Source: Phycisphaerales bacterium (lineage in GTDB: Bacteria > Planctomycetota > Phycisphaerae > SM23-33). From it: a stretch of DNA of 43,177 bases. This document shows positions 1 to 7,296 of the stretch, piece after piece. Position numbers and translations under genes: made by a program. Where the stretch lies: positions 1 through 43,177 of the forward strand of contig JABGPZ010000067.1 in the NCBI GenBank assembly GCA_018644725.1, read 5' to 3'. The stretch's first letter is position 1, and every line of letters starts with the position of its first letter. The notes under the pieces were generated by a model. It had not been told where the DNA came from. It searched no databases and saw only the letters and a list, made by a program, of their open reading frames with translations.

Positions 1-335
1 AATCATGCAACCGACTCTCACTTAGCCTGGTACATAAAACAGGGGCAGGTCAGGGCGGTACGGAATTTGGTACGCTATATCGGATGGAGCTCGATGGCAG
101 TGACTTTGAAGTCTTGCATACGTTTGATTCGTTGGTGGATGGAGACGTCCCGATGCGGAGCTTGGTGTGGGAGGATGGCGTGATTTATGGAACCACCGCG
201 TATGGCGGAATTGACGATGGCAGTGGGCAGGGGTATGGCACGGTCTGGAGTTATTCTACAGTGCCTGAGCCGACCTCTCTGATGCTATTGGCGATAGGGA
301 GTTTTTGTATCAAACGAAGGCGTCAGCGTCGGTAA
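1..335 (+). CDS. PEP-CTERM protein with GloVer-type repeats, 3' part
   Basis: The reading frame is open from base 3, so the gene begins left of the window. The visible protein has the pattern of the choice-of-anchor GloVer tandem repeat (GTEFGTLYRMELDG, then FEVLHTF, then GVIYGTTAYGG and a closing GTVW). It ends in a PEP-CTERM sorting signal: VPEPTS, a short hydrophobic stretch (LMLLAIGSF) and a basic tail (KRRRQRR). Proteins of this kind are exported and, by family knowledge, processed by an exosortase-type system; no exosortase gene is in the window. The repeats are of unknown function and usually form a beta-propeller-like array. The repeat identity rests on only one to two units. Confidence 0.75.
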   Translation, partial: SCNRLSLSLVHKTGAGQGGTEFGTLYRMELDGSDFEVLHTFDSLVDGDVPMRSLVWEDGVIYGTTAYGGIDDGSGQGYGTVWSYSTVPEPTSLMLLAIGSFCIKRRRQRR

Positions 336-751
336 CGAAGTGTTTTCTTTCCGTTTTGTGTCATGCTGTTCAAAATTACAGAAATCGGCTTGCGGGGCGG
401 GGGAGCACACTATGTAGTGGGTCGGCCTAAAAAAAATGGAAAAAGAAGTAAAGCTCCCCGCGAAAAGTGTCCGATAACTCATATGGTACGAAAGATACCC
501 GCATAGTTGTTGCACCATGACATTGAAATGACGGATTGCATATGCCACGCCCTTGTTCCAAGGGGCGCGGCCTCACTACAAGACCTCATTCAACGAATCG
601 TGCACTATGGAATTGCACACAGGCCGGAATCGCGTCCCCAAGACGACGACTCCCAACGACAGGCCGCCGGGCAAATCCAACGCGCTGGGAGTTGATTGAC
701 AATCGCACAGTTCTACAAAACCAAGTCCAGGCTGGAAGTCTGGCCAGGTGA

Positions 752-784
752 AAAATTTTGAGAGATCTTTAGAAAATTTTGAGA
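752..784 (+). repeat. 12-bp direct repeat upstream of mraZ
   Basis: AAAATTTTGAGA occurs at 752-763 and again at 773-784, a spacing of 21 bp, or about two helical turns. It lies just upstream of the mraZ promoter. It could be an operator or simply an AT-rich UP-element-like stretch; the sequence does not decide. Confidence 0.6.
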
Positions 785-801
785 AAATCATTTTTTTTCA
801 C

Positions 802-829
802 TTGCAAGTCCCTGAAAGTGGTGTAAAAT
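802..829 (+). promoter_or_regulatory. Likely sigma70-type promoter of mraZ/dcw cluster
   Basis: TTGCAA (802-807), a 16-bp spacer and TAAAAT (824-829) lie about 38 bases before the mraZ start. Transcription would begin near 836, giving a short leader with the ribosome site CGAGGA (855-860). The -10 matches 5 of 6 consensus bases and the -35 matches 4 of 6. Confidence 0.5.
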
Positions 830-840
830 CCCTATCAGTG
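805..840 (+). promoter_or_regulatory. Candidate MraZ operator: 10-bp phased repeats
   Basis: Four related units sit on one helix face at a strict 10-bp period: CAAGT (805), AAAGTG (815), AAAATC (825) and TCAGTG (835). They overlap the promoter. Known MraZ operators are short G-rich direct repeats at about 10-bp period upstream of mraZ (TGGGN in E. coli, AAAGTG-type in Mycoplasma), and the 815 unit matches the Mycoplasma form. Autoregulation is therefore plausible but inferred. Confidence 0.4.
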
Positions 841-867
841 ACACCCATTCCCAACGAGGACCACGCA

Positions 868-1344
868 ATGCCATTCTTTACCGGAGAACATGAGACGACG
901 ATTGGTGCCAAGCGGCGCCTGCCGATAGCGTCTGCCCTTCGCGAAGAGGTGCTCGCGGGTGAGGGCCGGGACTTTTACCTGGTGCTCGGCCCGGATCGCC
1001 GGCTTTGGCTGTACCCGGATGAGTACTATCGAACACTCGCTTCGACGATGAAGCGGTCGGTGGTTCCTTCGGTCAAGTCGCGCGGCAGTTTGGGATTGAT
1101 GACGGCGATGGCCCGGCTGATTAAGCCTGACGCGCAAGGGCGCGTGGTGCTGCCGGAAAAATCGCTCCAGCGTGCTGGCCTCACGGACTCCAAAGAGGTC
1201 ACCCTCGTCGGCGAAGACGATCACATCGTGATCTGGCCCACGAGCGACTGGGAAGACTACATTGAAGCTTCTCTCGACGGGTATGCGGAGGCATTGGACG
1301 CCGCCGCGGCAGCAATGGACGCTGCGACTCCGCCGCAGAGCTAA
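868..1344 (+). CDS. mraZ: Transcriptional regulator MraZ
   Basis: A 158-residue protein with two SpoVT/AbrB-like halves. The N-terminal half reads FFTGEHETTIGAKRRLPIAS, close to the MraZ pattern F.G.HE.TID.KGRL.IP; the second half contains LIKPDAQGRVVLPEKSLQRAGL, the usual repeat of the motif. The start at 868 is chosen over an upstream in-frame ATG at 748 because CGAGGA lies 7 bases before it and the MraZ fold begins immediately. MraZ is a DNA-binding ring protein that usually opens the dcw cluster and regulates it, including its own promoter. The first motif is degenerate (GAKRR in place of DxKGR). The tail after the second domain is alanine-rich and slightly longer than usual. Confidence 0.88.
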   Translation: MPFFTGEHETTIGAKRRLPIASALREEVLAGEGRDFYLVLGPDRRLWLYPDEYYRTLASTMKRSVVPSVKSRGSLGLMTAMARLIKPDAQGRVVLPEKSLQRAGLTDSKEVTLVGEDDHIVIWPTSDWEDYIEASLDGYAEALDAAAAAMDAATPPQS

Positions 1345-1391
1345 TCAAGGATGAATCCGTTGACAGGATGTCGGCGGTGGTACGGAAACCG

Positions 1392-1590
1392 GAGTCAAGG
1401 ACGACTCAATTGGGACAGGACGTCCCGAAGCGGACACGGAACGATTCACTTTCATCGGATGGTGAGCACTGGCATGGAGGCCGGGCTCGAGCGACGAGGC
1501 CACTGGTCGAAAGACCCTGGACCGACAGCGCCTGTGGCATCACAGCATGCCGGCCGGCGTCGCCGCTGGTGAAAGTGAATCCCTCCGCTT
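1392..1590 (+). ncRNA. Structured RNA element between mraZ and rsmH
   Basis: This stretch is noncoding but folds strongly. The core is closed by 1428-1434 with 1584-1590 (7 bp, AAGCGGA/TCCGCTT) and by a long stem 1443-1458 with 1566-1581 (16 bp including two G-U pairs). Inside are a hairpin 1464-1488 (GAGC and CTGGC pairing GCCGG and GCTC, one bulge) and a second arm 1491-1501 with 1552-1563 (GCGACG/CGTCGC and GGCC/GGCC). That arm carries a GGTC-GAAA-GACC hairpin (GNRA loop, 1505-1516) and a CTGTG-GCAT-CACAG hairpin (1532-1545). Two small hairpins precede the core (1392-1407 and 1412-1426). The G-U pairs fold only as plus-strand RNA. It ends about 24 bases before the rsmH ribosome site, so a leader that controls rsmH and the genes after it is likely. 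Actinobacteria have an 'mraW RNA' motif at this location; kinship with it was not tested. Confidence 0.6.
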
Positions 1591-1628
1591 TGTACGTTCT
1601 ATGTCGCACGAGTTGAAAGGACTACCGC

Positions 1629-2522
1629 ATGGACAGTCATGCCCCTGTATTGCTTGATGAAGTACTCACGCTCCTCAACCCCGCCGGGGATGACTGGATC
1701 GTTGATTGTACTCTCGGCCTGGGCGGACACAGCCAGGCGATGCTCGAAGCCGCCGGAGCCGATGCACACCTTATCGGCCTGGACACCGACGAAGCCAACG
1801 TATTGCGCGCCAAGGACAACCTTGGGCCATTGGCGAAACAAGGCCGATTTTTCCACGCTAATTTTTCGTCCCTCCCCGATGTTCTCGAAGCCATTGACCG
1901 TCCTGCGGTGGATGTGATTCTCGCGGATTTGGGATTTTGCTCGAACCAGATGGACACGCCCGAACGCGGGCTGAGCTTCCAGGCCGACGGGCCGCTGGAT
2001 ATGCGCCTGGACACGAGCGAAGGCCCCACGGCCGCGGACATTGTCAACACCACCGACGAAACCGACCTTGCCAACCTCATCTATGAGTTTGGCGAAGAGC
2101 GCCTCAGCCGACGCATTGCGCGGCGGATTGTCGAAGCCCGCGCCGACGGGGCGATCGAGACGACGGCCGCCTTGGCCGAGATCGTTCGCAAGGCCTATCC
2201 GCCGGCCGTTCGGCACAAAAGCCGGATCGACCCCGCTACACGCACCTTTCAGGCCCTGCGCATCGCGGTCAACGATGAACTCGGCGTGCTGGACGAGCTT
2301 TTGGCGATGCTGCCAGAGATCCTCGCGCCCGGCGGGCGATGCGGGATTATCAGCTTCCATTCGCTGGAAGATCGCCGCGTGAAACACCGCTTCCGCGACC
2401 TGCGCGAGACGCACCAAGTAGAACTGCTGACGAAAAAACCGATTATTGCGACGCCGGAAGAAATCGAGCGCAACCCGCGCTCCCGTTCGGCGAAGCTTCG
2501 AGGAATACAGAAGAGAGATTGA
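1629..2522 (+). CDS. rsmH: 16S rRNA m4C1402 methyltransferase RsmH (MraW)
   Basis: A 297-residue SAM-dependent enzyme that methylates N4 of C1402 in the ribosomal decoding site. Family signatures are present in order: HAPVLLDEVL at the N terminus, the SAM-binding loop DCTLGLGGHS, GLDTDEANV, VDVILADLGFCSNQMD (usually DLGVSSxQLD), RGLSFQADGPLDMRLD, VNTTDETDLANLIYEFGEE, RIDPATRTFQALRIAVNDEL and the C-terminal IISFHSLEDRRVKHRF. Length is normal. AAAGGA (1616-1621) is spaced 7 bases before the ATG. It follows mraZ as in most dcw clusters and is preceded by the structured RNA element. The FCSN variant in the DLG motif is a mild departure from the family. Confidence 0.95.
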   Translation: MDSHAPVLLDEVLTLLNPAGDDWIVDCTLGLGGHSQAMLEAAGADAHLIGLDTDEANVLRAKDNLGPLAKQGRFFHANFSSLPDVLEAIDRPAVDVILADLGFCSNQMDTPERGLSFQADGPLDMRLDTSEGPTAADIVNTTDETDLANLIYEFGEERLSRRIARRIVEARADGAIETTAALAEIVRKAYPPAVRHKSRIDPATRTFQALRIAVNDELGVLDELLAMLPEILAPGGRCGIISFHSLEDRRVKHRFRDLRETHQVELLTKKPIIATPEEIERNPRSRSAKLRGIQKRD

Positions 2523-2554
2523 TCGAGAACCCGCCAGGCGGGAGGAGACGAATT

Positions 2555-3310
2555 ATGGACCGTGAACAAGGAATTGGACTGTTACTGGCATTGGTGTTTA
2601 TCGTCGCATTTGGGATGGTACTTCACGAATTGGGCGACTCGGCCCCTCAGGCGAACGCCGGGGAGAAGGTTGTCACGCGGGACTATTATCACCCCATGGC
2701 GACGCCGCAGAAGGCCATGCCGATTGGCCCGATTGGTACGCTGCCTCGCAATGCGCGGGACCGCGTTGCGCCGTTGAGCGATGAGATGACGCTGGAATCG
2801 TTGCGCCGTGGCATGTCTCGCAGTGCAGCGACAATCCAACGCGCCCCGACGGTGCGACGGGACGTGGTTCGTCCATCCGCATCGACGGAGACCTACTATA
2901 CAGTCAAGCGCAACGACAGCCTCGGCACGATTGCCCGGGCGGTCTATGGCGAAGCCAACGCCGGGCTGTACATGCAAATTTACCGCGCCAACCGCGAGGC
3001 GATTCGCGGCGGCGTTCTTGTCGCAGGCACTCGCCTTCTCATTCCGCCACTGCCGACGGGGCGGACGGTTTCGGCACGTTCGAGAACGGATCGTGACGTG
3101 AACGAGGTACGCAATTTCGTGTCTTCCCGCGCCCGACACACGGTGCGGTATGACACTCATATCGTCAAGGCAGGGGAGACGATGACGAAGATTGCCCGCG
3201 ATCGCTATAACGGCGACGAGGGTGCAGTCGATAAGATCATGGCGGCCAATCGGAATCTGGACAATGCGAATCTGATTCAGCCGGGCATGAGTCTGCGGAT
3301 TCCCCGATAA
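2555..3310 (+). CDS. Membrane-anchored protein with two LysM domains
   Basis: A 251-residue protein with one N-terminal membrane segment (about residues 7-25), a linker and two LysM modules: about 113-167 (YYTVKRNDSLGTIARAVYG to LLIPPL) and 201-250 (HIVKAGETMTKIARDRY to MSLRIPR). LysM binds the GlcNAc of peptidoglycan, so the protein should sit in the inner membrane with its binding domains in the periplasm. No catalytic domain is visible. GGAGGAG (2541-2547) lies 7 bases before this ATG; the frame is also open upstream into rsmH but without a ribosome site. Its place between rsmH and ftsL, inside the division cluster, suggests a role in septal wall binding or in positioning the synthase complex. 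That role is inferred; no named family beyond LysM was recognised. Confidence 0.85.
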   Translation: MDREQGIGLLLALVFIVAFGMVLHELGDSAPQANAGEKVVTRDYYHPMATPQKAMPIGPIGTLPRNARDRVAPLSDEMTLESLRRGMSRSAATIQRAPTVRRDVVRPSASTETYYTVKRNDSLGTIARAVYGEANAGLYMQIYRANREAIRGGVLVAGTRLLIPPLPTGRTVSARSRTDRDVNEVRNFVSSRARHTVRYDTHIVKAGETMTKIARDRYNGDEGAVDKIMAANRNLDNANLIQPGMSLRIPR

Positions 3311-3362
3311 GGAACCTCCCATCACCCGAGGGCTTGTTTCGGGTGGTTAGAGACAGGAGCAC

Positions 3363-3635
3363 ATGCGGTACGTGTTTGTCATTTTGATGCTGACGGCAAT
3401 TGCGCTGGGCGTGGTTCATCTGCGACGCACCCAGCGCCGTCTTTGTAATGAAATCCGCCGGCTGGACGCTCGTCACACCGTTTGCAAGCGCGAATTGTGG
3501 TCCTATCAGGTCGAGAGCGGGCATTTGCTCAGTCCGGGCGAAGTGGCCAAGCGTCTCAAGCGGATGGGCGTCGTGGATGAGACGACGTTCCCGAACCGCC
3601 TTGTTCCGTCGGATGCGCCCGAAGGGGGCGAGTGA
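3363..3635 (+). CDS. ftsL: FtsL-like small bitopic division protein
   Basis: A 90-residue protein with the form of FtsL: a very short cytoplasmic start, one membrane helix (about residues 3-20), then a charged helical stretch with heptad-like spacing (LRRTQRRLCNEIRRLDARH) typical of the FtsL/DivIC coiled coil. FtsL sequences diverge strongly, so the call rests on size, topology and position directly before ftsI. FtsL, with FtsQ and FtsB/DivIC, activates FtsW-FtsI at the septum. A GACAGGAG ribosome site precedes the ATG. Its stop overlaps the ftsI start (TGATG), indicating translational coupling. Confidence 0.65.
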   Translation: MRYVFVILMLTAIALGVVHLRRTQRRLCNEIRRLDARHTVCKRELWSYQVESGHLLSPGEVAKRLKRMGVVDETTFPNRLVPSDAPEGGE

Positions 3636-5797
3636 TGTTCATTCGACGGCATAATGTGATTTTGGGCGTGATGGTGCTGCTGCTGGTGTGCATGGCGGGG
3701 TATCTCGCGACGCGGTATGCGCGGTACGATTTTCGTGGCGATTTGCCACACGACCTGGAGCAACGCATCGCGCGGGCCAAGCTGGGCTCGAAAATTGTCA
3801 CAACCCTTCCGGCCCGGCCGGGGGATGTCTATGGCCGCGGACTCCAGACTCCAATTATCATGGCTGCATCGCGCCAGGTCCCCAGCTGCTTCATCGATCC
3901 GAGCCTGATCAAGAAAACGATCAAGGTGGGAGAGACGGAGCAACTCGTCGATGACAAGGAAGCGCTGTGCGAGCTGTTGTTTGATCTCGCGCGGATATTG
4001 AAGTTGAGCGTGGGGGACTTGAATGTCCATCTTGCGCTGCGAAAAGAAGAATATGCCTTCGCCCAGGAGCGGAGTTACCGCCAGAAGCTTGCGGCCTGGC
4101 GGGAGGCGCCCGACGGCCCCAAGCCGAAAAAGAAATCGACCGAATTGCGATTCTGCTGGATCAAGCATGAACTCACGCGCGCAGAACTCGACGCACTCAA
4201 GACCTGGAAAACAGACCTTGCCAAGCGGGCCAAGTTGGCGACAAAGACCATGGCCGACGATGTCGGGCAAGCCTATCGCAAGACTCAGCGCAACAAGACC
4301 CGCGCGGTGGGCATTCAGTATGAATGGCGTCGGAGCTATCCCAACGGGAGCTGCGGCGCGACGGTGCTGGGCTATCTCAATCGCAACAATGAGCCCGGCG
4401 GCGGGATTCATTCGTCCATGGCGAACCTGCTGCTGTCCAAGGATGGGCGGATGGTGCAATATGCCGATGTCAAGCGTCGGGCCTATAAGGTGGACGTGAA
4501 GGAATCGGAAATGCCGCAAGACGGCTGCAATATTTACCTCAGCATCGACCTGAATATTCAGAACACGCTGGAGAAGAATATCGCGAGGGCCTGCAAGAAA
4601 TTCGAAGCCCAGTGGGGCACCGGCGTGGTCATCAATCCGTGGACGGGTGATATTCTGGCGATGGCCAATGTGCCGAACTATGACCCGAATCTTTATAATA
4701 TTCTCCCGCGCGAAGAGCATCATCGGATGCTGAATCGCGCGATTTGCATGCCGTATGAGCCGGGCAGTATTTTCAAGCCCATGATCGCCGCGTCGGCCGT
4801 CCAGCTGGGCACGGTGAATTGGGATACGATCATCGATACCGGCAACGGGACCTATCACGCACCGCGCGGTGGACGCATCAGCGACCACGGAGCGCGCTAT
4901 GGCAAGATTTCGGTGCGGACGGGGGTCGTGAAATCGAGCAATATTTTGATGGCGATCATCGGCGGCAAGCTTGGCAACCAGACCCTCCATAGCCTGCTGG
5001 GGACGTGGGGCTTCGGCCAGGAAACCAACATTTGCCTCCCCGGCGAGTCGGGCGGAATCGTTCGGCCGCTGGACAAGTGGGACGGCTACAGCACCCCGCG
5101 CGTTCCCATCGGCCAGGAAGTTTCGACGACGGCTTTGCAGGTGGCGATGGCCTATGGCGCGATTGCCAACGGCGGACTGTTGATGCAGCCGCGCCTGGTC
5201 CAGAAAATCGTCGATGCCAACGGAAAATTGCTGCTCGACGTCCCCGCGCATCCTCTTCGCCGTGTGCTGAGCAAGACCGTGGCGAATCAGACCCTTGGCG
5301 TGCTGGAAGAAGTGGTCCAGCGCGGGACGGGGAAAAATTGTAAGGTCCCCGGCTATCGCGTGTTCGGGAAAACGGGCACGGCGCAGGTCGCTGGCGTGGG
5401 CGGGTATCTTGACGGTGCCTACTGCGGGAGCTTTGTCGGGGGTGCCCCGGCGGAAAATCCGGCGCTGATTTGTCTCATCTCAATCTATCGACCTAACCGA
5501 AGAATAGGATATTACGGCGGCACGGTGGCGGCACCGGCCGTGCGCGAGGTTCTCGAGCGCTCCTTGCGCTATCTGCAAATCCCCACGCAGGAGGAAACTT
5601 CTGCGGACAGCCAGCGCCCACACAGCGCTCTTGACGTGAATGCTGGGATTCGCGCAGGGGCGAGGTCTGCTGGATCAATTCCGATTCCCAGCGTTAGCCC
5701 GGGCTCTGAACGCACTTGGGGTGCACTTATCCCGGGCAGCGAAATTTTTCCGCCGCATGGCGGTTTGACCGATACACACAAGGACGCAATCCAATGA
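3635..5797 (+). CDS. ftsI: Class B penicillin-binding protein, FtsI-type
   Basis: A 720-residue transpeptidase that crosslinks septal peptidoglycan together with FtsW. It has one N-terminal membrane segment (about residues 5-25) and the ARPGDVYGR signature of class B enzymes. A long pedestal domain follows, with a Lys-rich insertion near residues 155-170. The transpeptidase domain carries all three active-site motifs: S378-I-F-K (nucleophile), S434-S-N and K579-T-G. No PASTA domain follows; instead there is a polar tail of about 70 residues after the catalytic domain, rich in Ser, Gly and Pro. The start is ATG at 3635 in a TGATG overlap; GTG at 3632 is an alternative. It ends in an ATGA overlap with murE. 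Position after ftsL and before murE favours FtsI over an elongation or spore homologue. Confidence 0.92.
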   Translation: MFIRRHNVILGVMVLLLVCMAGYLATRYARYDFRGDLPHDLEQRIARAKLGSKIVTTLPARPGDVYGRGLQTPIIMAASRQVPSCFIDPSLIKKTIKVGETEQLVDDKEALCELLFDLARILKLSVGDLNVHLALRKEEYAFAQERSYRQKLAAWREAPDGPKPKKKSTELRFCWIKHELTRAELDALKTWKTDLAKRAKLATKTMADDVGQAYRKTQRNKTRAVGIQYEWRRSYPNGSCGATVLGYLNRNNEPGGGIHSSMANLLLSKDGRMVQYADVKRRAYKVDVKESEMPQDGCNIYLSIDLNIQNTLEKNIARACKKFEAQWGTGVVINPWTGDILAMANVPNYDPNLYNILPREEHHRMLNRAICMPYEPGSIFKPMIAASAVQLGTVNWDTIIDTGNGTYHAPRGGRISDHGARYGKISVRTGVVKSSNILMAIIGGKLGNQTLHSLLGTWGFGQETNICLPGESGGIVRPLDKWDGYSTPRVPIGQEVSTTALQVAMAYGAIANGGLLMQPRLVQKIVDANGKLLLDVPAHPLRRVLSKTVANQTLGVLEEVVQRGTGKNCKVPGYRVFGKTGTAQVAGVGGYLDGAYCGSFVGGAPAENPALICLISIYRPNRRIGYYGGTVAAPAVREVLERSLRYLQIPTQEETSADSQRPHSALDVNAGIRAGARSAGSIPIPSVSPGSERTWGALIPGSEIFPPHGGLTDTHKDAIQ

Positions 5798-7296
5798 CAC
5801 ACGATTTTCACAGTCTGTTGACCTCGGCAGGATATTCCGCTCCGAGCGGGGAAAGTGTGTCCGTGTCCTCCTTGAGTTGCGACAGCCGCAAGGCGCTCCC
5901 CGGCGGATGCTATGTTGCGATTCGCGGCGTGAGCCTTGACGGGCACGCGTTTTTGGCCGAGGTGATCGAGAAGGGCGTAGCCGCGATTGTCTGCGAAGAT
6001 GCGTCGTGTGTTCCCGCAGATCTGCGCGAGAAGGTGGCATGGCATGTCGTCGACGACAGCAGCATTGCCCTCGGCCGACTCGCTCAGGCGTGGTATGGCC
6101 ACCCTGCGCGAAAGCTCTCGATCACGGCGATTACCGGCACGAACGGAAAAAGCACCGTCGCGATGATGATCAATCACATTCTCCGCGAGGCCGGGCTGAA
6201 CAGTACGGTCCTCGGGACGATTCAATATCAAACCGGCAAGCGCGTCTTGGCCGCGGGAATGACCACGCCTGGCGCGTTGGACCTCGCGGCGATGATGCTC
6301 GAAATGGTCGAAGCCGAGGTGACGCATCTCGTGCTCGAAGCCTCCAGCCACGCCTTGGATCAGAATCGTCTGGCGGGTGTAGAATTTGACGTGGCCGTCT
6401 TCACGAATCTTACGGGCGACCACCTGGACTATCACCAGACGATGGGGTCCTATTTCGCAGCCAAGCGACGGTTGTTCGAGGGCCTTCGGCGCAATGCCAC
6501 GGCCGTGATCAATTTCGACGATCCGCGCGGCGAGGAATTGGCCAAAGCGACCAAGGCCGCCGTGCGAAGCTATGGGCTAATGCCACTGGCTGACGTGCAG
6601 GGCCGCATCGATGAAATTAGCTTTAATGGCACGGAGTTTTCCCTGCTGGCCGATGGCAAACAATGGGCGGCCCATTCGAAAATGATCGGCCGGCACAACG
6701 TGTTCAATTCGCTCGCGGCGGCCTGTGCAACGCGTGCATTGGGCGTGGATCGGGATGTGATTGTTCAGGCGCTGGGGACACTCGAGCTTGTCCCGGGGCG
6801 ACTGGCCAGCGTAGAAACCCACGGGGACTATCGCGTGTTTGTGGACTATGCCCACACCGACGATGCCCTGGTGAACGTGTTGACTTCGCTTCGGCCGATT
6901 ACGCCGGGGCGGCTGATTGTGGTCTTTGGCTGCGGCGGCGACCGGGACCAGTCCAAGCGTCCGCGTATGCTTCAGGCCGCGCTGGACAATGCCGTGCACG
7001 TGGTGATTACGTCCGACAATCCCCGCAGCGAAGACCCCCAGGCCATTGTCGATGATATTCTTGCGGGCGCGGATCCTCTTTCCACCGACCGGATCGATGT
7101 GAAGCTGGACCGCCATGACGCGATTTCCTGCGCGATTACGATGGCCCGTCACGGCGACGTGGTATTGATCGCCGGGAAGGGTCACGAAACGTACCAGATT
7201 ATTGGAGAGCAACGATTGGACTTTGACGACGTGCAGGTGGCGAAGGAATGTATCGCCCTTCGCGCGGCGACGCGACAGGATGGAGACGACGAATGA
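5794..7296 (+). CDS. murE: UDP-MurNAc-tripeptide synthetase MurE (meso-Dap type)
   Basis: A 500-residue cytoplasmic ligase that adds the third amino acid to UDP-MurNAc-L-Ala-D-Glu using ATP. It shows the Mur ligase ATP loop G115-TNGKS, TTPGALDLAAMM, EASSHALDQNR, the NLTGDHLDYHQ motif and the C-terminal domain with FVDYAHTDDAL, GCGGDRDQSKRP and AGKGHETYQ. D408-N-P-R is the motif that selects meso-diaminopimelate rather than lysine, so this organism most likely has Dap-type peptidoglycan. The ATG at 5794 overlaps the ftsI stop by 4 bases and has AAGGAC upstream. An upstream in-frame ATG inside ftsI is less likely because it lacks a ribosome site. Confidence 0.95.
   Translation: MTHDFHSLLTSAGYSAPSGESVSVSSLSCDSRKALPGGCYVAIRGVSLDGHAFLAEVIEKGVAAIVCEDASCVPADLREKVAWHVVDDSSIALGRLAQAWYGHPARKLSITAITGTNGKSTVAMMINHILREAGLNSTVLGTIQYQTGKRVLAAGMTTPGALDLAAMMLEMVEAEVTHLVLEASSHALDQNRLAGVEFDVAVFTNLTGDHLDYHQTMGSYFAAKRRLFEGLRRNATAVINFDDPRGEELAKATKAAVRSYGLMPLADVQGRIDEISFNGTEFSLLADGKQWAAHSKMIGRHNVFNSLAAACATRALGVDRDVIVQALGTLELVPGRLASVETHGDYRVFVDYAHTDDALVNVLTSLRPITPGRLIVVFGCGGDRDQSKRPRMLQAALDNAVHVVITSDNPRSEDPQAIVDDILAGADPLSTDRIDVKLDRHDAISCAITMARHGDVVLIAGKGHETYQIIGEQRLDFDDVQVAKECIALRAATRQDGDDE

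Larger units (their letters stand above)
336..867. other. Intergenic region before mraZ
   Basis: No convincing gene is seen; the short open frames here lack ribosome sites and recognisable protein sequence. The region holds a bulged GC-rich inverted repeat (398-406 with 453-461), a strong hairpin at 544-571 (arms GCCaCGCCCTTG and CAAGGGGCGcGGC with a 3-base loop and one bulge), an AT-rich direct repeat at 752-784 and the mraZ promoter at 802-829. The 544-571 hairpin has no following T-run, so it is not a normal terminator. No terminator for the PEP-CTERM gene was recognised. Confidence 0.6.

Noticed and set aside
507-751. Small plus-strand frames of 62 and 71 residues before mraZ
   Set aside because: No ribosome site, no recognisable sequence, overlapping one another and a strong hairpin.
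1443-1581. The same element as a MITE with 16-bp terminal inverted repeats
   Set aside because: No target-site duplication, the pairing contains G-U pairs that favour RNA, and internal hairpins are organised. Not fully excluded without a genome copy count.
1392-1590. Folded element as RNase P RNA, tmRNA or SRP RNA
   Set aside because: No RNase P P4 signature, no tRNA-like end with T-loop sequence, no SRP GGAA/GNRA hairpin arrangement.
3506-5251. 581-codon minus-strand open frame across ftsL and ftsI
   Set aside because: It mirrors ftsI, which has all three catalytic motifs; the reverse frame has Arg/His-rich shadow composition.
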